Assembly: GCF_011170085.1 (NCBI RefSeq)
Contig: NZ_BLLI01000001.1
Location: 33,570-97,569 of the forward strand
From: Pseudolactococcus hodotermopsidis
Lineage (GTDB): Bacteria > Bacillota > Bacilli > Lactobacillales > Streptococcaceae
Length of the DNA stretch: 64,000 nt
Direction of reading: 5' to 3'
Position 1 is the first letter of the stretch. Every line of letters begins with the position of its first letter. The notes under the pieces were generated by a model. The model was not told the origin of the DNA, ran no database searches, and saw only the letters and a program-made list of their open reading frames with translations. Position numbers and translations under genes: made by a program. Below, piece after piece: positions 45,121 to 54,537 of the stretch.

Positions 45121-46509
45121 TTAAAAGCCAAAATACTCAGTCGCATTTTGATAACTGACACGCGTTACCAAATCGCCAAGCAAAACCTCATCTTCAGGTA
45201 CTTCCCCACGCGCAACGATTTCTCCGATAAATTCGCACAGCACGCGACGGAAATATTCATGACGTGTATAAGACAAGAAACTACGCGAATCAGTCAACAT
45301 GCCAACAAAATTGTAAAGCACGCCACCGTCTGCTAATTGTGTTAATTGATTACGCATACCAGCACGCGTATCATTGAACCACCAACCAGAGCCAAATTGA
45401 ATTTTGCCTGCCACTTCTTTTTGGAAACAGCCCATAAGCGCAACCAAAACTGGCCAATCAGTTGGATTGAGCGAATATAAAATCGTTTTTGGCAATTTAT
45501 CTGCAACTTCCGCACGGCTCAATAATTTTTGCAAAGGAATCGTAATTGACAAGTCATTGATACCATCATAACCAGTGTCAGCTCCCAAATTTTCAAAACC
45601 AGCCTTGTTACAATTGCGATAAGCATGAATATGCAGCTGCATCGTCCAATGCTTGTCCGCATACATCTCAATCAAACGTGACAACGTTTCCGTGCGATAT
45701 TGACTGATTTCAAGGTCAGTCAATGCCTCGCCACGTAAAGCTTTCTGATAAATATTCTCCAAAGTTGTCGTATCTGTGGCATCATAAGTCAAGACATCAA
45801 GCGCATGGTCAGAGAGACGACCGCCCTGTTCATGAAAATAAGTTACCCGAGACTCAAGTGCTGTTACCATTTTTTCATAAGTATCAAGCACCCCACCACT
45901 CACTTTTTCAAGCTCTGAAAGCCACGCCTGAAAGCCCACTTTGTCAATATTGAGCGCCTTATCAGGACGATAAGTCGGCAAAACTTTGAAACGTTGCTCG
46001 GTTTTAGCAAGCTCTTGATGAAAATGCAGGTCATCAATCGGATCATCTGTCGTACAAATCAGCTTAACATTTGAATGATGGACAATATTGCGCCGACTAA
46101 AAGCTGGACTTGCAAGTTTTTCATTGACCGTCTCCCAAATCGCTTTGGCATTGCTTTCATTGACCAACAACTCACAACCAAAAAAACGTTTCAACTCCAA
46201 ATGTGTCCAAGAATAAAGCGGATTGCCAACAATTTTCGGTACCGTTTGACACCAAGCCACAAATTTCTCATAATCAGTCGCCTGACCTGTAATCAATGCC
46301 TCATCAACACCACAAGCTCGCATCAAACGCCATTTATAATGGTCGCCAGCCAACCAAGCCTCCGTGATATTCTTGAAATTTTTATCCTCAAAAATCTCCT
46401 GTGGCGACAAGTGACAGTGATAGTCAATAATCGGCGATTTAGCAGCATAATCATGGTACAACTTTTTCGCCCAATCAGTTGAAAGCAAAAAATCATCATT
46501 TAAAAACAT
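45121..46509 (-). CDS. uxaC: Glucuronate/galacturonate isomerase
   Basis: This 462-residue amidohydrolase-superfamily isomerase converts galacturonate to tagaturonate (and glucuronate to fructuronate). It has PIIDYHCHLSPQEI near residues 28-41 (metal histidines), LICTTDDPIDDLHFHQ and MQLHIHAYRNCN. Length is usual. It is the last gene of the uxaB-uxaA-uxaC run, 22 bp after uxaA. It continues the pathway for the sugar released by the GH4 enzyme. Confidence 0.94.
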   Translation of the reverse strand: MFLNDDFLLSTDWAKKLYHDYAAKSPIIDYHCHLSPQEIFEDKNFKNITEAWLAGDHYKWRLMRACGVDEALITGQATDYEKFVAWCQTVPKIVGNPLYSWTHLELKRFFGCELLVNESNAKAIWETVNEKLASPAFSRRNIVHHSNVKLICTTDDPIDDLHFHQELAKTEQRFKVLPTYRPDKALNIDKVGFQAWLSELEKVSGGVLDTYEKMVTALESRVTYFHEQGGRLSDHALDVLTYDATDTTTLENIYQKALRGEALTDLEISQYRTETLSRLIEMYADKHWTMQLHIHAYRNCNKAGFENLGADTGYDGINDLSITIPLQKLLSRAEVADKLPKTILYSLNPTDWPVLVALMGCFQKEVAGKIQFGSGWWFNDTRAGMRNQLTQLADGGVLYNFVGMLTDSRSFLSYTRHEYFRRVLCEFIGEIVARGEVPEDEVLLGDLVTRVSYQNATEYFGF

Positions 46510-46531
46510 TTTATATCCTTCTTTCTTTTTA

Positions 46532-48019
46532 TTAAAGTGTCACACCATTCTTAAAAATGGCAATTTCACGTGTATCATTCATCTCATTACGCGTTTCTTC
46601 CCCACTTGCCACACGGATAATTTTAGCAATAAAGTCGTTCAAAACCTCCGTCATTGGTCGTTCTAACAGCACACCCGCATTGAAATCGAGCCAATGTCCT
46701 TTATTTTCAAACAGTGTGTTATTTGTCGCTACTTTCAAGGTTGGCACGTAAGCGCCAAACGGTGTCCCACGCCCTGTCGTAAACAGCACCATTTGACAGT
46801 CCGCTGATGCCAAGGCTGAGCTTGCCACCAAGTCATTGCCCGGTGCCTCTAGCAAACTCAACCCCTTAACACGAATTTTCTCGCCGTATTTCAGCACATC
46901 AACCACCGCTGACGTCCCCGACTTCTGCGTGCAACCCAAAGATTTATCCTCCAAGGTCGTGATGCCGCCCTCTTTATTGCCGGGCGACGGGTTTTCATAG
47001 ACTGGTTCGCCGTATGAGGCAAAATAATGCTTGAAATCATTGATAAGATGTACCACTTTTTCAAAAACGTCAGCAGTCGCAGCTCGATTCATGAGAATTT
47101 GCTCAGCACCAAACATTTCAGGCACTTCGGTCAAAACAGTACTACCGCCCTGTGAAATCAAGAAATCAGAAAATGCCCCAAGCAACGGATTCGCTGTAAT
47201 TCCCGACAAACCGTCAGAACCACCGCATTTCAAGCCAATTTTCAATTCTGACAATGGAATCGTTTCGCGCTTATCATCAATTGTCGCCTCGTATAATTCT
47301 TCCAGCAAGTCAACGCCCACTTGAATCTCATTTTTTACCTTTTGAGCAATCAAAAATTTGACACGAGACTGATCATAAGCCCCCAATTTTGCCTTAAATT
47401 CCTCAATCGTATTATTTTCACAACCCAATCCAAAGACAAGAACAGCACCTGCATTAGGATGCATGACCGCATCAATCAGCACCTCTTTCGTATTTTCGTG
47501 GTCATTGCCAAGTTGCGAGCAGCCATAAGGATGTTTGAGAATCGTGATATTGTCAAATGCCCCTAAATCAGGATGTAAGGCTTTAAATTCCTTGATAATC
47601 AACTCAGCAATTCCATTGACACAGCCAACCGTTGGCACAATCAGCAAATCATTGCGAATGCCGACCTTACCATTCTCACGACGATAACCTTGAAACGTCA
47701 AGTCAGACTTCGGATAAGTCGTCTGATGTAACTCTGGCGTGTAAGCATAGTCCAGTTCGCCAGACAGATTCGTCTGACAGTTATGCGTATGAATCCAGCC
47801 CCCTTGCTTAACCTCAGCAGTCGTATGCCCAATTGGATAGCCATATTTGATGACATTTTCATTTTCAGCTAAATTCTCTAATGCCATTTTATGCCCTTGC
47901 ATAATCGGTTCTTGCGTGATGATTTCAACACCACAAACAGACAATTTCTCGCCCTTTTCAATCGGACGTAACGCCACGACAACATTATCACGGGCGTTTA
48001 ATTTAATAAAAGTTTCCAC
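46532..48019 (-). CDS. uxaA: Altronate dehydratase
   Basis: The 495-residue enzyme dehydrates D-altronate to 2-keto-3-deoxygluconate and needs a divalent metal. It has the N-terminal SAF domain (METFIKLNARDNVVVALRPI) and the main domain with PTVGCVNGIAELI, HPYGCSQLGNDHENT and LKCGGSDGLSGITANPL. The start is GTG 48019 with AAAGGAT upstream. Genes for KDG kinase and KDPG aldolase are not in this window. Confidence 0.94.
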   Translation of the reverse strand: METFIKLNARDNVVVALRPIEKGEKLSVCGVEIITQEPIMQGHKMALENLAENENVIKYGYPIGHTTAEVKQGGWIHTHNCQTNLSGELDYAYTPELHQTTYPKSDLTFQGYRRENGKVGIRNDLLIVPTVGCVNGIAELIIKEFKALHPDLGAFDNITILKHPYGCSQLGNDHENTKEVLIDAVMHPNAGAVLVFGLGCENNTIEEFKAKLGAYDQSRVKFLIAQKVKNEIQVGVDLLEELYEATIDDKRETIPLSELKIGLKCGGSDGLSGITANPLLGAFSDFLISQGGSTVLTEVPEMFGAEQILMNRAATADVFEKVVHLINDFKHYFASYGEPVYENPSPGNKEGGITTLEDKSLGCTQKSGTSAVVDVLKYGEKIRVKGLSLLEAPGNDLVASSALASADCQMVLFTTGRGTPFGAYVPTLKVATNNTLFENKGHWLDFNAGVLLERPMTEVLNDFIAKIIRVASGEETRNEMNDTREIAIFKNGVTL

Positions 48020-48065
48020 CGTTTTTATAATCCTTTCATAATCTAATTTTAATAATCTAGTTTTT

Positions 48066-48161
48066 AATGAGCAGCGCCTAGCAGATTAGATAAATCATAA
48101 AACCTGCGCTAAACGCAGAACCTTATGATTTCCTAAATCTGTACGGCGCTAGACACTCATT
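48066..48161. repeat. Long imperfect hairpin between uxaB and uxaA
   Basis: Paired segments are AATGAG/CTCATT, AGCGCC/GGCGCT, TAGCAGATTAG/CTAAATCTGTA, AAATCATAA/TTATGATTT and CTGCG/CGCAG around a CTAAA loop, giving about 40 paired positions. It starts at the uxaB stop codon and has no T-run, so it may be a processing or stability element or a small MITE. Confidence 0.7.
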
Positions 48162-49563
48162 AACACTTTTTTATTAAAACACGCGCCCCCGCTGTTTCAA
48201 GCAAGGCAATATCTTTTTTAACTTGCGCCACCAAATCAGAAATAGCTGTTAAATCTTGTCCCCACAAATCAACATTGCCTAAAATCGTCACAACAACAGT
48301 TTCCGGATCCTCCCAAGCTTTATTGAAAGTTGCGATAATATTTTCATCATCTTGTGGAACAATTTTATCACCCCGATAAGACAAAATCAGCGCCGCCAAG
48401 GCAGCCGTCATATGCTTTGGCAAAGCATTTTTCGTGTCAACATATTGATTGAACACAGGTAAGAGCCGTGCTACAAATTTTGAAACGGTATTTAGGGCAA
48501 TAGCGCTCAACTGATGATTGGCAAAAGGGTTGAGGAAACGCTCCTTGACTTGCTCAGCAAATACCACAAGCTCAGAGATTGGCAAATCAATCATCGGAAT
48601 CAATTCATCTGTGAACAAACCGTCCACATATTTTCGGAAATCTAGGTCTTTCATGACCGCCTCAACCGTGTCAAGCCCAGCCAATCGTGCCAAAATCGAC
48701 ATCGCCGTATGCGGACCATTGAGCAAATGCACCTTGCGCTCACGATACGGTGTCATATCTTCTGTCACAATCACGTTCAAGCCCGCTTTTTGCAAAGGAA
48801 ATGCCGTCATAATCGTTTGAGGCCCCTCAATAACCCAAACCATAAACGGTTCAGCCGTTACCAAAACCTTATCCTCATAGCCTAATTTATCGTAAAAATC
48901 TTGCGCCGTATCACGCGGAAATCCCGGCACAATACGGTCTACCAAACTGCAACAAAACGTGTTTTGCGTCTCAAGCCACGTCACAAAATCATGACCAAGC
49001 GCCCAATCTGTCGCATATTGCAAAACAATCTCTTTGAGCTTATCGCCATTTCGGTCAATCAGCTCGCACGGAATGATGATAAAGCCTTTTTTGCCAAGCT
49101 TATAGCGCTCATGGAGCAGAACGGTCAGTTTGGCAGGAAAACTTTTAGGTGGCATCGCCGCCAAACTATCCTCTTTGTGATAGGCAATTCCTGCCTCAGT
49201 CGTGTTTGAAACGATAATTTCTAGGTCGTCTTGACTCGCCAACTCCTTATAGGCTTGCCACTGCGTATAAGGGTTAATCACACGACTAACGCTTGTCATA
49301 ATTTCAACGCTGTCAATAACTTCGCCATTTTGTAAGCCCTGCAATGCCACTGTGTAGAGGTCATCTTGCGCATCTAGCAAATCTTTCAACCCCTGTTCAA
49401 TTGGCTGAACGACAACGCTGCTACCGTTGAATAAGCCTTGCTGATTCATCTGTTGCAACTGCCAATCAACAAAAGCTCGCATAAAATTGCCCTCTCCGAA
49501 CTGAATAACCCGTTCTGGTTGACATTCCAAATTTGGAACGATTTTCTTTGTTAAAAGTGTCAT
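48160..49563 (-). CDS. uxaB: Tagaturonate reductase (altronate oxidoreductase)
   Basis: This 467-residue mannitol-dehydrogenase-family enzyme reduces D-tagaturonate to D-altronate with NADH. RVIQFGEGNFMRAFVDWQLQ is the nucleotide-binding start, IVSNTTEAGIAY and HLLNGPHTAM are active-site segments. ATG 49563 has AAGGAG upstream; the longer frame lacks support. Two LacI-type operators lie between it and the lacI gene. Confidence 0.93.
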   Translation of the reverse strand: MTLLTKKIVPNLECQPERVIQFGEGNFMRAFVDWQLQQMNQQGLFNGSSVVVQPIEQGLKDLLDAQDDLYTVALQGLQNGEVIDSVEIMTSVSRVINPYTQWQAYKELASQDDLEIIVSNTTEAGIAYHKEDSLAAMPPKSFPAKLTVLLHERYKLGKKGFIIIPCELIDRNGDKLKEIVLQYATDWALGHDFVTWLETQNTFCCSLVDRIVPGFPRDTAQDFYDKLGYEDKVLVTAEPFMVWVIEGPQTIMTAFPLQKAGLNVIVTEDMTPYRERKVHLLNGPHTAMSILARLAGLDTVEAVMKDLDFRKYVDGLFTDELIPMIDLPISELVVFAEQVKERFLNPFANHQLSAIALNTVSKFVARLLPVFNQYVDTKNALPKHMTAALAALILSYRGDKIVPQDDENIIATFNKAWEDPETVVVTILGNVDLWGQDLTAISDLVAQVKKDIALLETAGARVLIKKC

Positions 49564-49584
49564 ATAATATTTCTCCTTTATATT

Positions 49585-49599
49585 TGCACACGTGAACAA
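49585..49599. promoter_or_regulatory. LacI-type operator O1 upstream of uxaB
   Basis: TGCACACGTGAACAA shares the core CACGTGAAC with the operators at 49617 and 50740. Confidence 0.6.
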
Positions 49600-49616
49600 T
49601 TTGTTGTAAAACGATA

Positions 49617-49630
49617 TGAACACGTGAACA
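49617..49630. promoter_or_regulatory. LacI-type operator O2 upstream of uxaB
   Basis: TGAACACGTGAACA is palindromic around CACGTG. It is 32 bp from O1, about three helical turns. Confidence 0.7.
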
Positions 49631-49667
49631 TTTCGATGGTTAAATTAAAGGCTAATAAATATAACCT

Positions 49668-50681
49668 TTAACGTTTATAATAACTGCGCAAACACCGAAC
49701 AGACTGCCTAATTCTCAATTCTGTTGGGATTCGGACCTGTCGCTCAGAAACAGTTTGCCCGTCAATCAATTTGAGTAACATTTCTGTTCCCATTTGACTG
49801 ATTTGTTTAATTGGCTTATGAACTGTTGTCAGAGGTGGATTGAGATAGGAGACAAATTGACTATCATCAAAACCGATAATGGACAAGTCATCGGGAATCT
49901 GTAAACCGCTTTCTTTAGCTGCCTGCATAGCGCCAATTGCCATATCATCGTTCGCACAAAAAACCAAGGTTGGTAAAGTCGGTAAGGTTAAAAGTTTCTG
50001 CATTTCCTTAAAACCGCCTTCAGAACTGTAATCGCCCTTGAAAAAATAAGTTTTATTTATCGGAATCTTGTGTTTTATCAAACTTTCAAGCAAGCCTTTT
50101 TTACGCTCATTTGACGACCTAAAACTGTCAATTCCGCCAATATAAGCGATTTTTCGATGCCCCAAACCAATGGCATAATCAATGATTTGCGTAACACCTT
50201 GCGCATCATTTGCCAAAACATTGAGGACATTTTCATCATCAATCGGACGATTCAAGACAACGAGCGGCAGTTGATGATCGCGCACAAACTCAATAAAGGT
50301 CTGGTCACTATCGCTTTGACTCATAACGATTATCCCATCATAACGCTGAAAATTTATCCGCGACAAGTGCCGAATCTCGTCAATCCCTTGAACCGACAAG
50401 CCATAACTTTCGTCCAAAACGCTGTGAATGCCTTGAATCGCATCAAGCAGAAAGCTCGAACTCGTCCCCTCGCTAATGCTTGAGAAAAACAGCCCAATCA
50501 TGTAATTTTTCTTATTTACCAAACTTCGCGCATTAAAATTTGGTACATAATTCATGTCAATCGCCAACTGTTGAATCTTATGGCGTGTTTCAGCTTTAAT
50601 CAACGGATTATCATTTAAAGCTCTGGAAACCGTTGTGTGAGAAACGCCTGCTTGCTTGGCAATATCTTTGATTGTAACCAT
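49668..50681 (-). CDS. LacI/GalR family regulator of uronate genes
   Basis: The 337-residue protein has an N-terminal LacI helix-turn-helix (MVTIKDIAKQAGVSHTTVSR), then the hinge helix (NFNARSLVNKK) and a periplasmic-binding-like effector domain (MIGLFFSSISEGTSS...IGHRKIAYIGGIDSFRSSNERKKG). It probably represses uxaB-uxaA-uxaC and itself, with a uronate pathway intermediate as inducer. Three matching palindromes (49585, 49617, 50740) support this. Confidence 0.9.
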   Translation of the reverse strand: MVTIKDIAKQAGVSHTTVSRALNDNPLIKAETRHKIQQLAIDMNYVPNFNARSLVNKKNYMIGLFFSSISEGTSSSFLLDAIQGIHSVLDESYGLSVQGIDEIRHLSRINFQRYDGIIVMSQSDSDQTFIEFVRDHQLPLVVLNRPIDDENVLNVLANDAQGVTQIIDYAIGLGHRKIAYIGGIDSFRSSNERKKGLLESLIKHKIPINKTYFFKGDYSSEGGFKEMQKLLTLPTLPTLVFCANDDMAIGAMQAAKESGLQIPDDLSIIGFDDSQFVSYLNPPLTTVHKPIKQISQMGTEMLLKLIDGQTVSERQVRIPTELRIRQSVRCLRSYYKR

Positions 50682-50739
50682 TTTTCACATCCTTTCATAA
50701 GTTGTTGAGGCGACTGCTTTAGTCAATCAGTTCGCAAAT

Positions 50740-50781
50740 TGTTCACGTGTTCATTATAGTACTAATCAGGAATAATGTCAA
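50740..50781 (-). promoter_or_regulatory. Promoter of the lacI-type gene with operator O3
   Basis: On the minus strand there is a TTGACA -35 (50776-50781), a 17 bp spacer and a TATAAT -10 (50753-50758). The operator TGAACACGTGAACA (50740-50753) covers the start point, so the gene is probably autorepressed. Confidence 0.85.
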
Positions 50782-50835
50782 TCTATTATCTTAAGATATT
50801 TCTCTAAAATAATAAGATTCTAAGTTTAAATTTTT

Positions 50836-52464
50836 TCAATCTTCAAGCACTTCAACAACATCGCCAAACAAGGCTTGCGCCTCTTCAACAGCAACGTTTT
50901 TTTCAGCAACTGCAACCTTGGGTAACTCATCAACTGGCTGCGCTGCACTTGTCTTGCGCAATCGCGCATATTCCGTTCTCACGGCAACCCAGTCGTCGTT
51001 GGTCAGAGCGATAATTTCAGGTGCGAAACCGACGATATTTGACATAAAATTGCCAAATGACACTTGTAAATCTTGATTTTGCGCCGCTTTTTTGGCAGTA
51101 AATTCACTGTTGAAGGTCACAACGACAAATTTCTCCGAGGCCGCGACGGCTGATGTGTGGTTGAGCATGGACTTGCCAAAGCCACTGTCAAAGGAGTTGA
51201 TGACTTCTTCCCAAGCGCCTTGGATAGCGGTTCGCGCCTCATTTGTCGCATCTGAAAGTGCTGCGAAAACGAAATCTTTACTGAAGTAATTGCCAGCCGT
51301 TTTAGGCGCAACTTTTTTTTCTGGCAATGGTTGCTGACCTGCTGACGTCAATTGAAAATCGCCAGTGTCAAGTTTTTTGGTCAGACTAGCCACCTGTTTT
51401 TGAAGTTCTGCGATAACTTGTGAATAGTCTGCGGTTTTCATGCTTTCTGACAATCGCATGGTCATCACATCAGCTGCAATTTTTTCCTGTGTTGTATTTT
51501 TCAGCGTTTGCAAGGTCTCTGTTGCAATCTCAATCCAAGCAAAAATCTGGGGTTTAGACACATTGACCGCCAAATTTTCAGCCAAAAGCATGTCACGAAA
51601 ATGCGCCATCAAGTCCTCGGTAAAGCGAATCATGTTTTTGCCGTCAGCAAAAATCATGTCAAGTTGCGTTAGGGCAGCCTCAACCTCTTGCTTGGCAATC
51701 GCTGTAATATAATCGCTCAAGGCTTGTGCCGAAATCGCACCCGTGACGAGGAGCGCCACATCAAGTGTCAAGCCATTTTGTGCAAAACTCAGCGCTTGAT
51801 CAAGTGTAGAAAGCGCATCGCGCATGCCACCATCAGCCGCCGTGGCAATCAGTTCAATCGCTTTTTCGTCAAACTCAACCTGCTCTGCCGTTAAAACAGT
51901 CGCCAAATGTTGCGTGATGTCAAGCGAAGTAATCGCACGAAAAGCAAACCGCTGGACACGTGAGAGAATCGTTGCGGGAATCTTCTGAATTTCCGTCGTT
52001 GCAAGAACGAAAACAACATTTTCTGTCGGTTCTTCAAGTGTTTTCAAGAGCGCATTAAAAGCACCCGTCGTCAGCATATGCACCTCGTCAATGATGTAAA
52101 CCTTGTACTTGGCACGAGACGGCGCATATGTTGATTTATCGCGGATTTCACGAATTTCATCAACACCGTTATTTGAAGCAGCATCAAGCTCAATAACATC
52201 CTCTAAAGCGCCATTGGTCACAGCTTGACAGATGTCACAGGTGTTACACGGTTCGCCGTCGATTTGGTTGGGGCAGTTAATTGCCTTGGCAAAAATTTTG
52301 GCTGCCGACGTTTTTCCAGTGCCACGAGGTCCTGAAAAAAGGTAGGCATGAGAAATCTGATGATTGATAATGGCATTTTTCAGTGTTGTTGCGACCACTT
52401 CTTGCCCGACCATTTCATCGAAACGTTGACTGCGATACTTGCGATATAGGGCTTGATAGCTCAT
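50836..52464 (-). CDS. dnaX: DNA polymerase III subunits gamma/tau
   Basis: The 542-residue clamp-loader ATPase has [29 protein letters not shown] then Walker [10 protein letters not shown] (about 45-53), the four-cysteine zinc module [16 protein letters not shown], Walker [11 protein letters not shown] and sensor 1 ATTEIQKIP. The C-terminal part contacts the polymerase. Length is typical for streptococci. It overlaps the upstream fRMsr gene by 4 bases. Confidence 0.96.
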   Translation of the reverse strand: MSYQALYRKYRSQRFDEMVGQEVVATTLKNAIINHQISHAYLFSGPRGTGKTSAAKIFAKAINCPNQIDGEPCNTCDICQAVTNGALEDVIELDAASNNGVDEIREIRDKSTYAPSRAKYKVYIIDEVHMLTTGAFNALLKTLEEPTENVVFVLATTEIQKIPATILSRVQRFAFRAITSLDITQHLATVLTAEQVEFDEKAIELIATAADGGMRDALSTLDQALSFAQNGLTLDVALLVTGAISAQALSDYITAIAKQEVEAALTQLDMIFADGKNMIRFTEDLMAHFRDMLLAENLAVNVSKPQIFAWIEIATETLQTLKNTTQEKIAADVMTMRLSESMKTADYSQVIAELQKQVASLTKKLDTGDFQLTSAGQQPLPEKKVAPKTAGNYFSKDFVFAALSDATNEARTAIQGAWEEVINSFDSGFGKSMLNHTSAVAASEKFVVVTFNSEFTAKKAAQNQDLQVSFGNFMSNIVGFAPEIIALTNDDWVAVRTEYARLRKTSAAQPVDELPKVAVAEKNVAVEEAQALFGDVVEVLED

Positions 52465-52958
52465 TTTTCTGCCTCATTTTTTAGGGTAAACTGGTCAAAA
52501 TACCAGTTGGTTTTATTGACCAAAATCGTTACAAATTTCTCCAGATAATCTTTGTCAATCTTATCATAATCATCAACTAGGTGCGAATCAAGGTCAAGTA
52601 CACCAATTAACGCACCATTTTTCGTCATCGGCACAACGATTTCCGAGCGTGCTTGACTGTCGCAAGCGATATAATTTTGATGTTTCGTCACATCACCGAC
52701 AATAATCGTCTCACGTTTTTCAGCAGATTCACCACAAACGCCCTTACCAAGCGCAATATTGACACAAGAAACGCCACCCTGAAATGGTCCAAGCACAAGT
52801 TTTTCGCCGTCGTAGAGATAAAAACCAACATAAACGGAATTGGGCAAAATGCCACGTAAAAGCGCACTCGCATTGCTAAGATTTGACAGCGCATTACCTG
52901 TTTCATCAAGTAACGCCTCTAGTTGTAATAACACTAAATTATAATTTTCTTGTTTCAT
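52461..52958 (-). CDS. Free methionine-R-sulfoxide reductase (GAF domain)
   Basis: The protein has 165 residues from ATG 52958; an extra five codons from 52973 would lack an SD. A single GAF domain contains the three cysteines of fRMsr in [16 protein letters not shown] and [16 protein letters not shown]. It reduces free methionine-R-sulfoxide and protects against oxidative stress. fRMsr upstream of dnaX is a common streptococcal arrangement, and the 4-base overlap indicates co-expression. Confidence 0.9.
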   Translation of the reverse strand: MKQENYNLVLLQLEALLDETGNALSNLSNASALLRGILPNSVYVGFYLYDGEKLVLGPFQGGVSCVNIALGKGVCGESAEKRETIIVGDVTKHQNYIACDSQARSEIVVPMTKNGALIGVLDLDSHLVDDYDKIDKDYLEKFVTILVNKTNWYFDQFTLKNEAEK

Positions 52959-52976
52959 CGTTTTTTCACCCATTTT

Positions 52977-53004
52977 TTTGCTATAATAAGTATATTATAG
53001 CAAA
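52977..53004. promoter_or_regulatory. Palindromic divergent promoter region
   Basis: TTTGCTATAATA and TATTATAGCAAA are perfect 12 bp arms around AGTA. Each strand carries a TATAAT, so overlapping divergent promoters for fRMsr-dnaX and the chorismate mutase gene are likely. Confidence 0.65.
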
Positions 53005-53031
53005 ATTTAAGGTATTAAGGTGGTATAGTCG

Positions 53032-53304
53032 ATGATGAACTTAGACGAAATTCGAGAAGATATTGATTTGCTCGATACAGAACTTGTGCGGCTTCTTGAA
53101 GCACGCATGAACTTGGTTAGCCAAGTCACAGCTTTTAAGCAAATGACAGGTATGAAAGTACTTGATAATTCACGCGAACTAGCGATTTTGGAAACTGTCG
53201 CTAATCGTATTGAAAATCCTGAATTTACGGAAACGATTGTTGCAACTTTTAAAGATATTTTGAAAAATTCACGCCATTATCAAAACGATGCTCTTGGAAA
53301 TTAA
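53032..53304 (+). CDS. Chorismate mutase, AroQ type
   Basis: The 90-residue all-helical AroQ-class mutase converts chorismate to prephenate. LDEIREDIDLLDTELVRLLE then ARMNLVSQVTAFK is the signature, with R/K and E/Q residues of the active site. AAGGTGG lies before ATG 53032. It is followed 3 bases later by a CLC transporter gene. I recall a similar chorismate mutase-CLC pair linked to fluoride resistance in Streptococcus mutans. The link to aromatic synthesis here is therefore uncertain. Confidence 0.88.
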   Translation: MMNLDEIREDIDLLDTELVRLLEARMNLVSQVTAFKQMTGMKVLDNSRELAILETVANRIENPEFTETIVATFKDILKNSRHYQNDALGN

Positions 53305-53307
53305 ATT

Positions 53308-54498
53308 GTGAGAAAATATTATTTTGAACTAGCGGTTTTGACTGTAATTGCTAGCGTTGTTGGCCTTGTCGTCGGTGTGCTAGATACGATTTTTGGGCGT
53401 ATTTTACTTTTTATCAGCGATTTTCGCGTTCAACATGTCAACTCTCTCATCCCATTTTTAGCGCTTGCGGGCCTTGCCATAACTTTTGCTTATCAGAAAA
53501 TTGGCAAGGAATCGGTGCGCGGTATGGGCCTCGTTTTCGCTGTCGGGCATAATGAAGCCTCTGTCATTCCTAAGCGCCTGATACCACTCGTTGTCGGCGC
53601 AACTTGGCTCACACATTTATTTGGCGGTTCGGCTGGGCGCGAAGGGGTTGCCGTTCAAATCGGTGCAACTTTTGCAAATTTTCTAGGAAATGTGCTCAAA
53701 ATCAAGGAAAATCGCCATATCATGATTATGATTGGCATGTCAGCAGGTTTTGCTGGGCTTTTCCAAACACCACTTGCGGCAAGTCTTTTTGCTGTTGAGG
53801 CGCTTACTGCTGGCAAACTCTACACTCGCGCCCTTTTACCAAGTCTCGCAGCTGCTTATACTGCAAGCACAACTTCTCATCTGCTTGGTCTTGAAAAGTT
53901 CAGCACAAAACTGGCACAAATTCCCGAACTTTCTTTTGAGAACGTTTGGAAAATCATCATTATCGCTATTATTTTTGGTCTGACAGGTTATCTTTTTTCA
54001 AGTTTACTTGCTTATGCTAAAGCAAAATTGACTCACATTTTCCCAAATCCTTATCTCAAAATTGCAATTGGCAGTGTGATTTTATCTATTTTATTGATTA
54101 TTTTATGGCAAGGGCGTTACTCTGGTCTGGGGACAAATCTGATTGCTGCGAGTTTTGAAAATGGCACAATTTTTCCTGTTGACTTCGCATTTAAGCTGAT
54201 TTTGACTATTATCACGCTCGCAATTGGTTTCCAAGGTGGCGAAGTGACCCCACTTTTTGCCATTGGTGCAACACTTGGCATCGTTCTTGCAAGCATTTTC
54301 GGACTGCCACTCGCCTTTGTCGCTGCCCTCGGATACGCTGCCGTTTTTGCTAGCGCAACCAATACTTTGCTTGCGCCCATGTTCATTGGTGTCGAAGTTT
54401 TCGGCTTTAATACGTTACCGTTTATGCTAATTGCCGTTGCGATTGCTTATACGTTTAATTTTGATAGCTCTATCTATGGGGCGCAAAAAAAGCTCTGA
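53308..54498 (+). CDS. CLC family transporter, probable fluoride/proton antiporter
   Basis: The 396-residue CLC protein has about 10-11 helices. GGSAGREGVAVQIGA holds the gating glutamate, and FQGGEVTPLFAIGATLG is the second conserved loop. The chloride-selective GSGIP filter is replaced by RGMGLVF (M73), a change characteristic of fluoride-exporting CLC-F proteins. It would export toxic fluoride. No CBS domains are present. The start is GTG 53308, coupled to the chorismate mutase gene. No fluoride riboswitch was recognised upstream. Confidence 0.8.
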   Translation: MRKYYFELAVLTVIASVVGLVVGVLDTIFGRILLFISDFRVQHVNSLIPFLALAGLAITFAYQKIGKESVRGMGLVFAVGHNEASVIPKRLIPLVVGATWLTHLFGGSAGREGVAVQIGATFANFLGNVLKIKENRHIMIMIGMSAGFAGLFQTPLAASLFAVEALTAGKLYTRALLPSLAAAYTASTTSHLLGLEKFSTKLAQIPELSFENVWKIIIIAIIFGLTGYLFSSLLAYAKAKLTHIFPNPYLKIAIGSVILSILLIILWQGRYSGLGTNLIAASFENGTIFPVDFAFKLILTIITLAIGFQGGEVTPLFAIGATLGIVLASIFGLPLAFVAALGYAAVFASATNTLLAPMFIGVEVFGFNTLPFMLIAVAIAYTFNFDSSIYGAQKKL

Positions 54499-54521
54499 AT
54501 TTTTAAATTCAAAGCTTTTTT
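54484..54521. terminator. Bidirectional terminator between the CLC gene and glnN
   Basis: AAAAAAGCTCTGAATTT and AAATTCAAAGCTTTTTT form a stem with A/T runs on both sides, between convergent genes. Confidence 0.85.
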
Positions 54522-54537
54522 CATCTATAAATATTTC

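Noticed and set aside
52974..53031. Fluoride riboswitch before the chorismate mutase-CLC pair
   Set aside because: The short 58 bp gap holds only a palindromic TATAAT region and an SD; no fluoride riboswitch core was recognisable.
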